The position numbers were made by a program, and so were the translations under genes. Shown here piece by piece: positions 12,704 through 23,472 of a DNA stretch of 64,000 bases. Every line of letters begins with the position of its first letter. Position 1 is the stretch's first letter. Source of the stretch: Catonia carolina (Eukaryota; Arthropoda; Insecta; Hemiptera; Achilidae); assembly GCA_035578175.1 (NCBI GenBank), contig JAQMRL010000001.1, forward strand, positions 187,488,783 through 187,552,782, written 5' to 3'. The notes under the pieces are model-generated. The model saw nothing but the letters and a program-made list of their open reading frames with translations. It was not told the DNA's origin and made no database searches.

Positions 12704-13071
12704 CAATCGCTAAAAACATGTTTTTTGGGTTCAGGGGGTCTGAAAACGTGTAGATCCGGTGAAAACTCGATTTTGAAAAATTGACATGAAAACAATACTT
12801 TCCTTCCTATACATTTATATATAGGCAAGACAAAGTAAAAATGTATACATAAATAATAACTATGATCACAAACAAAGAAAAAGTGTAAATATTTACTTAC
12901 TTGATACTTGAAAAGATGATCTAGAGATCTTGAAGTTCCTACTAATAAATTCATACAAGCCACCCAAATTCCAAGAGTCACATAAAATACAGTTTGTAAA
13001 GCAATTATCTGCGATATAATTAAAATTGGATCCCACTGAGTATGACGAAACTGCCCTGTTAATTTATTCAT
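4516..13071 (-). CDS. SYS1: SYS1, Golgi-localised integral membrane protein (3 coding exons)
   Basis: The protein is predicted at 159 aa (human SYS1 is about 156). Exons on the minus strand are 13071-12901, 5862-5795 and 4756-4516. They total 480 nt, all splice sites are GT-AG, and the phases agree. Recognised family blocks are QWDPILIISQIIALQT in exon 1, TSFVLNSLTG in exon 2, and KKCLDFSCTVHLIHLIVCW plus GEFLCMRTELKAIPLN in exon 3. SYS1 has four membrane spans and recruits ARFRP1/Arl3-type GTPases to the trans-Golgi for vesicle tethering (family knowledge). Intron 1 is about 7 kb because it contains an LTR retrotransposon and other repeats. A possible 5'UTR acceptor lies just upstream of the ATG near 13103. 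The start is the only ATG that gives the conserved N-terminus. Confidence 0.95.
4801..5560 (+). repeat. Copy B of the ~0.9-kb interspersed repeat, right end lost
   Basis: It starts with the family left end TTTTTACTTTCTCTTG and runs through the GGAAGGAAAGTATAG and TGTGTGTGAACA landmarks. It contains the internal 'TGCATTTTACA' units twice and fades near 5560 without the terminal hairpin. It lies in SYS1 intron 2. Confidence 0.75.
5795..5862 (-). CDS. SYS1: SYS1 coding exon 2
   Basis: A 68-nt internal exon. On the minus strand it is preceded by TTTTCAG and followed by the consensus donor GTAAGT. It encodes EIHVRDIPGKLVITSFVLN and then SLTG, matching the loop and second membrane span of SYS1. 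It is too short to appear as an open frame of its own. It starts in phase 0 and ends in phase 2, agreeing with both neighbouring exons. Confidence 0.9.
6010..6546 (+). mobile_element. Internally deleted mariner element
   Basis: The terminal inverted repeats are GAGGTTTGATCAAAAAAT on the left and ATTTTTTGATCAAACCTC on the right. The interior keeps two pieces of a mariner transposase in mixed frames. One is an N-terminal KIEQKVCIKFCVK block. The other is a C-terminal block, GQRFATTDDIKTESLKELK followed by FQ.CFQDWK, typical of SETMAR/mariner transposases. The catalytic middle is deleted. Confidence 0.8.
6555..6680 (+). mobile_element. LINE 3'-end fragment
   Basis: A short frame reads RRRMLQYVDMKQLAQDR followed by a Thr/Arg/Ala-rich stretch, resembling the extreme C-terminus of arthropod LINE ORF2 proteins, then stops. 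It is only a remnant. Confidence 0.45.
6681..7611. other. SYS1 intron 1 sequence, nothing recognised
   Basis: AT-rich intronic DNA. The opposing open frames near 7222-7547 have no family resemblance and no splice logic, so they are treated as chance. Confidence 0.5.
7612..7664 (+). repeat. Isolated right end of the ~0.9-kb repeat
   Basis: Only the terminal block is present: GGCAAGAGAAAGT followed by the hairpin CATGTGAGTGTTTCACAC. It shows that right-end fragments occur alone. Confidence 0.7.
7826..8271 (+). repeat. Copy C (left half) of the ~0.9-kb repeat, plus orientation
   Basis: It begins TTTTTACTTTCTCTTGCC and carries a (GT)n tract at about 7968-7984. It is cut at 8271 by the LTR retrotransposon. 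The material beyond that element (12265-12841) is the same repeat in the opposite orientation. Confidence 0.8.
8272..8466 (+). repeat. 5' LTR
   Basis: 195 bp, TGTACT to TAACA. It contains a TATCAGTACA initiator-like motif at 8401-8410 and the segment at 8415-8428 that is complementary to the sequence just downstream of the LTR. Confidence 0.93.
8504..12058 (+). CDS. Ty3-type gag-pol polyprotein
   Basis: A single 1184-aa frame. In order it has: a gag/capsid-like region (about 1-215); two CX2CX4HX4C zinc knuckles (about 223-258); an aspartic protease with DTGSSGSF (about 300); a reverse transcriptase with SSIDLRSAYHQI and the YLDD catalytic box (about 572); RNase H with VETDASDHAIGAALS (about 714); an integrase HHCC zinc finger (about 845-890); and an integrase DDE core with NIDFKGP, VHSDRG and GNGQAERY. 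The RT-RNaseH-IN order is that of Ty3/mdg4 elements. Gag and pol are fused with no frameshift, and no internal stop is seen, so it may still be active. The ATG at 8504 lies only 37 bp after the LTR. Confidence 0.95.
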   Translation: MDRILRPERFGVHPNDVNARQEWKHWYKTFENFVVSAEVSEQDRLRVLINFITPSVYEFVNDCETYTDAIDILKKLYSKPVNEIFARHKLKIRRQEPGENIDMYVESLKRLSKDCNFKAVSSEINRDEYIRDAFIDGLLASQIRQRLLENSTLTLDEAVSQARALELAQHQSQQYAEVFSQPTVNAVTSDSCDDKTLKSSIQKSESRPPTSEKNVVSSINEKCYFCGLRKHNRSVCPAKEVICRGCGIKGHYQKVCRRSKQSLKSNVSIHQSNCIASVPSCLSKAVVPVSLNGIEAFALIDTGSSGSFINQSSAHRFNIPVIPCKRGEDVSMASTTLRSSIKGHCIVDVKLQDCIYTSVTLGVLSNLCSDIIVGHDILKRHSSLQVQFGGKEAPLNICSVAVANVEPVELFANLSSDCNPISTKSRRRSVFDAKFIEGEIQSLLKDGIIEESKSPWRAQVLVVSSENHKRRMVIDYSQTINRFTELDAFPLPRIDDIVNKVASYKIYSSIDLRSAYHQIPIKESDKPYTAFEACGKLYQFTRVPFGVRNGVPAFQRTLTNIITSENLEGVQVYLDDITVCGRDQSEHDKNLNNFMKTVAKYNLTLNENKCRFSTTTIHLLGFVISYKSVRPDPERLQPLRDLPIPCNINSLRRALGMFSHYSQFIPKFSEKVSCLNRSPFPLSDKAKHVFNELKLNILNAAVSSIDDEGMLSVETDASDHAIGAALSIEGRPVAFFSRTLTNSEQRHSSVEKEAYAILEALRKWRHYLLGRHFRLITDQRSVAFMFSDRHSGKIKNDKILRWRVELSCYKYEIIYRAGKENKAADTLSRICSSVQGNLSKLISLHEALCHPGVSKMYHWTRSKNLPYSLEEIRKISSSCRICSEVKPRFYKHEGQLIKATQPFERLNIDFKGPLPSSTRNRYLLIIVDEYSRFPFAFPTQDMTASTVIFKLKELFSIFGTPAYVHSDRGTSFMSHELKSFLCKLGVSTSRTTAYNPQGNGQAERYVGVIWKSVELALRSKNLHISDWEKVYQEALHSIRSLLCTSTNATPHERLFLFSRRSSNGNATPSWLMNPGPVLMKRPVRLSKYEPIVEEVLLLEGNPEYSHIRFPDGRETTINSRHLAPVGQTCETTPNETELTPHEADHSSSQTDPHPESEGPITNSGTLRRSSRERRPPSFLNDYVT
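12070..12264 (+). repeat. 3' LTR
   Basis: 195 bp and identical to the 5' LTR. It is preceded by the polypurine tract and followed by the target duplication ACCGC. Confidence 0.93.
12265..12841 (-). repeat. Copy C (right half) of the ~0.9-kb repeat, minus orientation
   Basis: Reverse-complement copy. Its left end is at 12841 (GGCAAGACAAAGTAAAAA on the plus strand), with a (CA)n tract at about 12667-12700. Before the LTR insertion it formed a head-to-head inverted pair with 7826-8271. Confidence 0.8.
12901..13071 (-). CDS. SYS1: SYS1 coding exon 1
   Basis: 57 codons from the ATG at 13071 to Gln57, followed by the donor GTAAGT (12900-12895). It encodes the cytoplasmic N-terminus and first membrane span, with the conserved GQFRHTQWDP motif. 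It ends in phase 0. Confidence 0.95.
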
Positions 13072-14334
13072 CGTATATGATTACAATCTACATGAATACC
13101 TGAAAAGAATTCAGCAACATTAAATTTTAACTACAGCTTAATGCTTTATTCATAATACAGATCCTGGAATCAAACCACAGGGGAAAATTTGTATGATCAC
13201 TCCAAACCGACAAAAAGATAATCTGCTTTCTTTCCAATAATTCAAGAGAGAACAGATGATGGATTTTTAAAATCTATCTCAACAAAACCAATTGTACATG
13301 TAAATAATTAATGAAATTGCAGCACATATTTTAATCTTATTAAACCTAATTGCTTTTTTCCGTAGAGAGACAAAATAAAGGAGGATATTCGTTTCTGTAT
13401 TAATTCAATGAACAACCATTGGCATTGATTCTGAAATCAAACCATTGGCATTTTGAATATTCCCTTCAGATAGTTTAGCAAGGAAATAGCTGACCATCAA
13501 ATTGATTTACTTAAATAAATAAGTAAATAGATAGTGTTTACCATTATTCAGTGCAACCCATAAAATCTGAGTAACTTATGATTAATAGTCACTTTTTGTA
13601 ATTATTACGCCATCCTATTTTTCATTCTAAAAATGATCATAGTACTCTGATACAATTAAGCTTATTACTAGCTGACATTTTCTGATTTAAAAAAAAAATG
13701 TCCAAAGTTAAATACCAGTAGAGACATATTTTAAATGATTTCTCAATTTAATTTTCGCACCGTTACATAATGTAACAATGTAACGTATCCTATTACTATT
13801 ATAACTACCCTACTAGGTTTTTATTGTCAATCGAGAAGAAGCGAGCAGTATTAAAAGTTGTGTAAGCTCAAGTAACAACTACATCCTCTAAACACTACAT
13901 TAAATAGGTACACCCTGAATATTATATTTCATAATATGATACATTATTACGTACGTAATAAATTACTTAAAAATGACATTTCTGAACATACCATTAATAT
14001 TAAAGAAATTATTTGTTTGTAAAGTAATGACACGAAATGTACAGGTTATGTTGTGAAAGTCTCATGACGGACTGTATAACTCATTAATAAATCAACGGTT
14101 GGTTAAATAACCAAATTCATAAATTTAACATCCAAAACTATTCATACTAAGTCCTGAAAAATTATTCAGTGCACATCACTTCACACCCAGTTCAACAAGA
14201 AATACAAAAATTGTACCTCCAACCTCAATCTCATCACAACTACGATGTCATTTTTTCTTACATACTCTAATGACGTCACCTGCCATCGTAGATTGTACAC
14301 TACATCTGTAGAGTGAGTTCAGTCACGGTCCAAG
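13072..14334. other. Intergenic region between SYS1 and NSUN5, AT-rich
   Basis: No gene is seen. A 5' untranslated exon of SYS1 probably lies here, because a plausible acceptor precedes its ATG near 13103. The distal part (about 14200-15000) is less AT-rich and probably holds both promoters. Confidence 0.45.
14271..14278. promoter_or_regulatory. Perfect CRE/ATF site TGACGTCA
   Basis: An exact 8-bp palindromic cAMP-response-element consensus lies in the divergent intergenic region, about 1.2 kb upstream of the SYS1 ATG and 0.73 kb upstream of the NSUN5 ATG. CREB/ATF-family factors often regulate secretory-pathway genes. Function here is inferred only. Confidence 0.4.
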
Positions 14335-14366
14335 CCATAGAGTAATAAAGCTTTATTACTCTATGG
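14335..14366. repeat. Perfect 32-bp palindrome flanked by a 10-bp direct repeat
   Basis: Two 16-base arms (CCATAGAGTAATAAAG and its complement) meet with no spacer. GGTCCAAGCC occurs on both sides and overlaps the palindrome edges (14327-14336 and 14365-14374). Confidence 0.9.
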
Positions 14367-15007
14367 TCCAAGCCGATCAGTGTCTGCTACGATGTATAAA
14401 TATACAGGTAATGATGAAAGTGATATTATTTTTATAATCTTTGTCGAAAGACTCTGCGATAGAAAAGTAATTGGTAAAGATTTCAGTATTTCATTTATGT
14501 GTTCTATGTTAAAAAGTACTTTCTACGAATTTGAATACTAGGCAAAGGTTGCGGTGTGCTTTGATGGTTGGGGCACACTTAATGATACTTTTTCATGAAT
14601 GGTCGGCCTGAGTCTGTACAAAACTATACCTCATTTTCATGTTATTCAAAAACATTTTCATCTCATTGGGTCGTGGGGTTGCTTATTGTTTTTAAATTGG
14701 ACACATAGCACACATTTGAGATTAAAAAAGTTTAAAAGTAGTATTAATCACTATTATTATTATTATATCAATGGTTTTGTACCATTTTTCGTAAATAAAT
14801 TCAGTTTCAGTGATACCAACCAACAAAAATAAGATTCGATACCAACCAGCACACGTGATACTCGTACGTGGAGGGGGTGAAGTAAGGAGAGCAATGTGAT
14901 TGTGATCTATTGCATGGCGTGATTGTTTTTGTGTTTTAACGAGGTTAGGTTGTAATTTGTCTGGCTTACCAAGACTAATAATAGAAAGGAAGTAATGTTT
15001 ATGTATT

Positions 15008-15133
15008 ATGTCCGAATTTCGTCACTCCGTAAAAGTTCCTAGATTATATAAGACTGCCTCCAAAATTTTGAAGTCTGTTCGTGAAGAAGGAGGCAGTTTT
15101 CAAGATCTCGTTTTTAATCAAAATAAACACTCG
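15008..15133 (+). CDS. NSUN5: NSUN5 exon 1
   Basis: 42 codons, from ATG to the donor GTACGT. It encodes LYKTASKILKSVREEGGSF and then QDLVF, equivalent to the N-terminal helix of NSUN5. An earlier ATG at 15001 is in another frame and stops after 13 codons. It ends in phase 0. Confidence 0.88.
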
Positions 15134-18100
15134 GTACGTATTATTCGTATTGTTTAACTTCAATAACATTACGGAATAAGTCGCTATTAGCATAGAAAAG
15201 TTCCAGAATCATTGTCAGTATATTACAGTATACCATAATAGGGTGTATGCTGCATATTATTTACTATACTGTTAATATTTGTCACGTGCAGTATCCGCTT
15301 CTAGTTATTAACTCCGTTACCATGAAGTGTTTTGTTGTTTACTTCGATACCGTACAGTCGTGGTAGAGATAATATTGTTTATTATGGTGGTTCCAGAAAT
15401 GATGGGGTATTATTTATACTAAAGACATAATATCTAGTAAAAACCAAAACTTTATTCATACTTTTACTTTCGTAGTACGTGCACATTGTGTAAGCGCTTG
15501 AAACGGTAATTATGTATACCCGCAATATTTAAACCACATTCCTCACATTTTATAATAATGCATGCCAATTCCTACATAGTTGTAGGTGATCTTGAAGACC
15601 ATCTCTCTGGAACAGAATGAATGAAATAGTAGTTTTTGTAAGAGGGGGTGGGGTCGAAGGTAAGCTGAAGGAAATTTTTCTGATATTACAGAAACATGTA
15701 ATAAGGTACCATTTTAATTTTACCAAATTTCATAGGTTATCTCTGATTACAAAATACCATCATATATGTTGGATCAAAACGATATTCCATCTTCTACAAA
15801 GGATGTTTATGAGAATATTCGTAAAATAGAGTTGAAGTCTTACCTGGTTGAAAAAGCATATATATATACAACCCAGGAATTTATAAACAATGGAGTTTTA
15901 CTTTGTGCTGTATATTGTATGTAATCAATTGACAGTTAGTTTTCTGTGATGTTTCTTTTTAAAACTGGAAATGGTTGATACTGATTCTATACTTTTTTTT
16001 ATTTTTTTTTATGGATTAAAATTTAAAATAAGAATACCAAAGTTTTATCAGCCTGTTTTGGTTACCTGTTTTTCTGGTTGGGTAGTTTACTCTAACTACG
16101 TTTTGGATAAGTTACTTAGCTAACTATATTTGAATTTATTTCTTGCTAATTAGTATATTATCCAAATCTCACATCAGCATCTCATAGTTAATGACTTACA
16201 ATTTGTTTCTGTTGTTTTAAAAAGATTTTTATATGCTATGTTAAAATAATGTATGACCTACCACAATTATTAAACTGCTACTAAAACTACATTTTTCTGC
16301 TGTCAACAAATACTTTTGGTCTGTCTCATATTGTTTGGTTAACAGTTACCGTAACAAATCTCATTTGTATGGCTTTTTTGAGTAAACTATCTTTAGGTTC
16401 CATCTAATTTCTTGAATTGCTGTTCTTAAATATGGTCTCATTCTTCTACTTAACCAATATAATGTACTAAGCTAACATTTATAAAACTGTTATTAAATTT
16501 CCATCAATACTAAATTGTTTCAGGTCAGGCTAATAATCCTTTTTTATGTATTTTTCAGAATATAAAAGGAATTCATGCATTAGTAGCAGAAGCTATTAAA
16601 TTTAATAATGTGTTGTCAAGAATTCTTAATCAGACAGGAATTTTGAAGTTTGAGAAATTTGATCCATGGCTTGCTCAAATTCTGTTAACAGAATTAATCT
16701 TTGGAAAGAAAAAGTTACCTGGGGATAGTAAACCAGTACTTACTATATTGAAGTATAAGGATGAAATACTTAGAGAATTAAGTGTCGCAGATATCCATAA
16801 CATTTCTTCATATTCAAGACGTAATCATAAAGGTAATTTTGTTGTGAGATTTGCAAATCATATTTTTCTATTTTAAATACTATATTTGCATCACGATTGT
16901 TTTATATATTATGAATCAAGTTGTTTCCCATTAATTAAGAACTATAAAAAGAACTGTAATTTCACTGATCAGTTAGTATTTCACTGATCAGTTAGTTTAG
17001 ATTCATTGTTAATTTTTTTTAATTGGAGCCAGAGACTTTATTATTTCAAAATGGCTTCACCAACTTTAGTTGTTGGTTATCTTTTTATTTATAGCATGGC
17101 TATGTTTTCGTTACCATTTGTTGCATTCTTTGGTGTTCACATCTGTCTCCGAGATTATTTTGGAATTGATGGGTTTGTCAATAATGTTTGGTCTGTGGTA
17201 TCAGCAGTTATAGTTGTTAATCTCATTATTCTTGCCTATGTAATCAAAGCATGGAATGAACCAGAGCCTAGAAAAGAAAGTGATAGTGGCTCTCACAGCC
17301 AAAAACAAGATTAAGTTGAAAAATTGCATTACAGCCTTGAATAAAATTATCTGGTACATTTAAATAAAATATTTTCATTTTGTATTTGAAAAAAGTTAAA
17401 GAAAACATTTGACAAAATGGCTCAAAAAACACCTCAAGACGATATAGAAATGAAACAGTTAGCCCAAGCAGAATTGGAGCGTCTTCAAAGACAGTATCGG
17501 GTAATGGAAGGTGATCGTTCAACTTACATGACTGAAATGAAAGTATTTTTAGCAAGGCAACGTAAAATAATTGATGTACTTGTCAAACGTAAACATAATT
17601 TAACTGCTGATATTACAGTGAAGCCAACAAAACGAGTTATTCAGACTAAAACAAATGCTACACGTTCAATACTGAACAATTTAAAACAGATAGAATCATT
17701 GAATGAAAAAATAAAAACCGAGAAAACTCAGATATCAGAATTGAAAATCCAGATACAGAAAATAAATCAGGAGATTCTAAAATTAAATAAAACTGATGTG
17801 AATGAATTGCGTGTGCAGGAGCGTAAAGAAGAATATAAACGAGTTATTACAGCATTAGAGGATCGTTTAGAAGTCGCTACAAAAAAATTAAATTCAGTAA
17901 TTGCTGATAATTCTGCGTTCAGGGATGAAATTAATCATCTACTATTTGAACGTAAAATATTTCATAAATTTTACTTGAACATGTCCAAACAATTAGTTAG
18001 AAGCAAACAGGTTATGATTGATCTCATTGAACAAGCTACAAATGCTTTTGACCAACGGGAAGAAACACAAGAAAAACTGAAAGGATTGAAAGAACGTACC

Positions 18101-21100
18101 AAAGTTGAACGTGCTGTTCATGCACAAGAAGTCAGAGAATTAATTCGCCGATTGGAAAATGATGAGGTCTTGTATGAATTTTTGGCAATTAAAGGACAGA
18201 AACGAGTCTTGGCAGACCTTGAAGCTAAAGAAGCACTTGTTAAGCAGCAACAAGTAGAAGCTATCGAACAAAAGATTAAAATATATAATGACATGCTAGA
18301 AAAAATTAAAAAATTTTCTGGTGAAAACGATGTGAACCGTTTAGCTGTTAGATTTTTGAAACAAGAAGAAGAAAATTATACATTGTTTAATTATGTCAAT
18401 GAATTAAATAGTGAACTTGAAGCGCTGCAAGAACATGTTAATGAATTAATGTTAAATATTGATGAACAAAGAACTATTAATCGTGAGCGTGCTGCCCAAC
18501 AACAGGAAACATTGACTAGTTTACGTTCTACTTTGAAAAACAAGGAAGATACTGTAGTGTTGGCTGAAAAACAAGTAGGAAAACTTGATTTCATTTTGAA
18601 AACCTTAATGTGTGGAATTGAACGTATATTTTATAAGTGTCGTTGCAATTATTCTCCTGTTTTAGCACTTGTTGGTGAAAACCCCAGCATTAATATTTAT
18701 AATGTAATGCTTTGCATATCTGTTTTAGAAAAGTATGTGAAAGAGATGATAAATAGTTTATCGTAATATTAATTTAGCTTTTAGATAGGTTGAATTAACT
18801 ATTATAAAATGTTTATACGTGATATTGGACTGAGGTAATAACAGTTTTAGAAAAGGGGTATTATCTTATTTTTGTTAATTATTCAAAACTTCAATTTAAT
18901 AAAAAATAACATTGCAAAAAATCAAAAATTTTATTTCATTTTTACTTTCTCTTGCGCCTATATGAATGTATAGGAAGGAAAATATTGTTTTCATGTCGAT
19001 TTTTCAAAATTGAGTTTTCATCAGATCTACACATTTTCAGACCCCCTGAACCCTAAAACCATGTTTTTAGCAATTGGTCTGTGTGTGTGTGAACAGAATA
19101 TCTCAAGAACGGAACATCGTTGAACTTGAAACTTAAACACCACTACCAAATCCGACACAAACATTTTCATCAAAATCGGTCAACCGGAAGTAGTACTTTT
19201 TTGTGATTTTCTCAAAAATGGTTCTTATGATTTTTTAAAATCGCCTGGTTTACTAAATTTTTTATGTTTTACAAGATAAAGTAGGCGTCATGTCTGCTGA
19301 AATTCTTGGAGAGGCTGTTTTCATGTAAAAAATTGTTTTTTTAGGATTGTAACTTTAATATGCATTTTAGCACAAAAATTTATATAATAAAAGTTGTAGA
19401 CTATTTAAAATCCAACAACTTTTATTCCAAACATTTTTTTGTATAACTCCAGTTTAGTGGTAATTAGCAATTTTCTGTTTTTTTCTCATGAAAACGTGTA
19501 AAAAATCGAATTTTTTAAGATTTCAGCCCTTATGCATTTTACGACAAAAATTTATATAATAAATTTGTAGGAAATTAAAAGATCTACGATTTATTCAGAG
19601 CATTTTTCTCTACAGAGCCTAGATTAGCATGAAAGAGTGATTTTCCGTATTTTTAAGCCAATCTAAGGTTGGTTTTCATTTTGAATCATCCACTCATGAT
19701 TAAAATTAGGTTATGTTTATTGAGGTTAGTTTTTTGTTTATTTCTAATGTTAGATTATATTGTTAATTATTTGCATTGGCAAGAGAAAGTTGTGTGAGTG
19801 TTTCACACCAGATATATTGTTCAAGTATGTATAGTATTTATATTGTCTTCAAATCAGGAATTGTTCAAGTATGTATAGTATTTATATTGTCTTCAAATCA
19901 GGAATTTATTTATCTCATCTTAAATATTGACTATTGTGTATACTTAACAGAGGAATTCTTTCATAAAATATTGATAATGTAGGTGGTAGTTTTCCTTTTA
20001 GCCTACGTGTTAAATATTGAACGTAATGTAAGATGATTTATGTAACAATCATAAGATTTAGTTGAATTTTATCTATGAAGATGTAATGAAATTGATATAG
20101 GATAATTTGGTATTGTATACTTTTATTGTTTTATATTTCAGAGAAATTTTTAGGTTAAAGGTACTGTAGAATCTCAGCAGTCCGGCCTATTCGGGACCGA
20201 GAGGGTGCCGGATTACTGGATGTGTTGGAATTTTGGAACTATAAATTATAAATTTAAACAAAAAATGAATATGCATTGATTTTTATGTTTCTATGAACAA
20301 GGTTTGCTGAGTACTTCTGTAGTCATTCTACTAAACATAATTATCGGCTATTGACATCACCTAGTATGGTGTGGGGGTGCTCGTGTTCTGAGAATTACGT
20401 TTCGTTGTCAATTCAGCATGAAGTATAGAGTATGACCCAGTTCTGGGTTTTGGATAAAAGGCCAAAAATTATTTCATTTAACAATAATTATTAAGGTCTG
20501 CTTATTCATTACTCATTCACCTATTATTAGCCATTATTCATTTATTCACCTCATATTAGCAGTAATTGCAGAACAGTCGACGTTAAACAAAAAAAAAAAA
20601 TTCATTTCTTTAATCAAATCCTAAACATACATGTTATATTAAATCCGCTGTAAGTAGGTAGAGTTGATTTCCCTAATTCAATTTAAATCTTTTACCAAAA
20701 TCTGTCCTGGGTGAGGTTTCATACTTTTAGGCCGGACTACTGAGATGCTACTGTATTCATAATCTTATTCGGGAAGACTGTGCTGTGAAACCAATTAATA
20801 ATGTGCACAGTCCGATTTCTCCTAAAATTAAACTAGGTGTCATTTTAAGGGAATTGAAACAATGTACATGCATATTAATTAGGTTAAAAAGAAAAGCCTT
20901 AATGAAAATGCAAAATAAAAACCTTATTTAGTTTCGTTTCCATGGCTATGTTGCAGAGCAACTTAGACTGCTCTGTAAGCAGTCACTCTTAGACACTTAA
21001 ATTATTACCCACGGAAAGATGCGCACGCATCTAATACGTGTCCTAGGAAACCACATGCATGCTATTTCCATATAACAAGTTAACAATGTCTTAAGATGCG

Positions 21101-23429
21101 CAGCGCATCTAATAGGTGTCTAGGAAACCATAGCCTTATTTGTTTTTTTTTTTTTTTGTTAGTCTATTGTGTGAAACAATCTTCATGGTGTGGAAAATCA
21201 AGAACAGATTTGTTACTTTCATAATATAATCTGTTTTAGTGAAATCTTTATTTTGGTGTATTATAAAATTTAATTTTGGCTGCCTTCGTGCTCAGTAGTT
21301 AACGTGCTATGCTGCTAAACGGTGGTCCCATGTCGATAACTGGTCAGGGTGTGAAAAATTATTACAAGTTCAAACTAAAAAAACTTCGTTTTATTGACAG
21401 GATTGTTTTGACTAACTGTAACAATTTAGTTAAATATTGGCTAATTTCAATAATTTTTCTCAAATGTTAATTGATAAAATGATGTTTTTATTACATCAGT
21501 CCAGTTTAACCAGTAGTTTTTTCTTAGTGTTTTCAGTAATATTGTCCCTACTTGGTAGTGACATCTGGCATTATGAAATTGTTTAAATATTGACATTATG
21601 TTTACTTTGTTATTTTTGGCAGAAGTACTCTTTTTTTGTAACAAGATGTCTTCCAATCTTTTTTAGTGTCTAATAAACTATATAATTATTAAAGTTATTA
21701 TAATGAATTACTGCATGTTAATATTGTGTTCTCTTTATTGAATTCATATTAACACAAAATGAAGTATCAGTCTACAAATAATTTTCCTTTAGTATTCAAA
21801 AAAGGTTTTCTGAATTCCCAACTTAATTGAAATTCAGGTAAAGTTAAAAGTTGTAGCGAATAAGGTTTTGCTCAGTTTAGATCAACAGTTCCCAAAGTGG
21901 GGGGCGTGCCCCCCAAGGGAGGCGTGAAGACACGTCAAGGGGGCGCGGGACTTCGAGATAGCTTTACCCTCCATAACGGATCCTTTCAGTGTCAACATAG
22001 ACTTCCTGCCCGAATTACTTAAAAAACAAGTTTTAGAAATAAAAAATGTTTCTGCTGCGAAAAACGATTTCGATAAAATTGACAAAACATCACTTTGGGT
22101 TAAGTATTACCAGTTTTACCCCCCAGTATATAACAGCAAGTGGCAGTAATTGTAATTATCTTTATCAAGCACCTATCTGTGCAAAAAGTGTTTTCAGCAC
22201 TTGTTACTATAAAAACAAAGCATCGGTGCAATGTTGGTTTTATCAATGATTTACGTTGTGCACTTTCTAATAATCAACCTTTTTTTTAAAAAAAAAATGC
22301 AAGGTCATCCATCCACTGATTTATTTTGTCTCTTGTTAAAATTAAATTGCAACTTCTAATGCTACAAAAAATTAAAAAATAAATATATGGTTATTCAATG
22401 TAATACGTGATTTTTCATTGCCCAATAAAATTGTGTAAGGGGCGTGAGAAGTTTTCTTTTTGGCAAAAGGGGGCGTAAAAGGTAGAAGTTTGGGAACCGC
22501 TGGTTTAGATGATATAATTTTATAGTCAACTCTTATTAATCTATACAATAAGCGCTGTGTAAATGTGCAAAATTACTGGTAGCATATGTGTGAAAGTAGA
22601 TAAAACATAGTAACAAGTTTTATTAATAATTTTCAAGGATGTATGACTTAAGGGGATAGTCAACTCAAGAAGATGATTTTTTTTAAATTTCAATTGTTTT
22701 GCGCATTTATTTGAAGTTTAAAATTTTCTGAATCACAAAATTTGTTTACTTTGTTTATACTTTGACAAAAAGTTATAAAAACATCTATTTAAAATGAAGC
22801 TCACTAGCAAGGCGAGTGAAATTATTCCTTCAACTTTAAGTTTTCCGGAAATGTGGTTTTTGCATGATGTACATTCTTGGAAATTAAATATTTTGGTTTG
22901 TATTGGAGATATTTGGATAATGTTTTTTTTCAAATGTTTATAATTTCTTGCTCTATTATCTGTGGAATGATTATTACAAAAGCCGTAATAGGGATGTAGT
23001 TAAAAAATAATTTGTGAATACATAAAATAAATGTTTATTGAAAATATGGTTTTTCTTCAATAAATTTTTTGTAAGAAAAATATATACAAGCGCATACAAC
23101 AGATAATAGACAGCAATTTTCTGTATTTTGTAGAATAAGAATCATGTTGATATTTTTCTTGGTTCCTGAGATATTTTATTCCCCGTAAAAGCTCGCTTTT
23201 CCAACCTCACCCTTATATTAGGGGCTGTAATTAATTTTTTGGCTTGGTTCAAATGGTAGATCATTACTAGTAAATTACTACTCTTTTGTTTAAAATAAAT
23301 AATGATTAATTATAGCCAGAAGTTTTGATTTCATTTTCTGTGTTGACTACCCCCTTAATTGTAAATATTTATGACGGTGGGTTAATAAATTTAAATATTA
23401 GTAGTTACTGTGTAATTATTCTAAGTCTC

Positions 23430-23472
<43 letters not shown>

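Noticed and set aside
17417..18766. The coiled-coil ORF as an alternative exon of NSUN5
   Set aside because: It has its own ATG and stop, belongs to another family, and exon 2 to exon 3 phases already match without it.
22046..22249. 67-aa frame as a small protein
   Set aside because: It is inside the hAT element; the real relic reads in the neighbouring frame.
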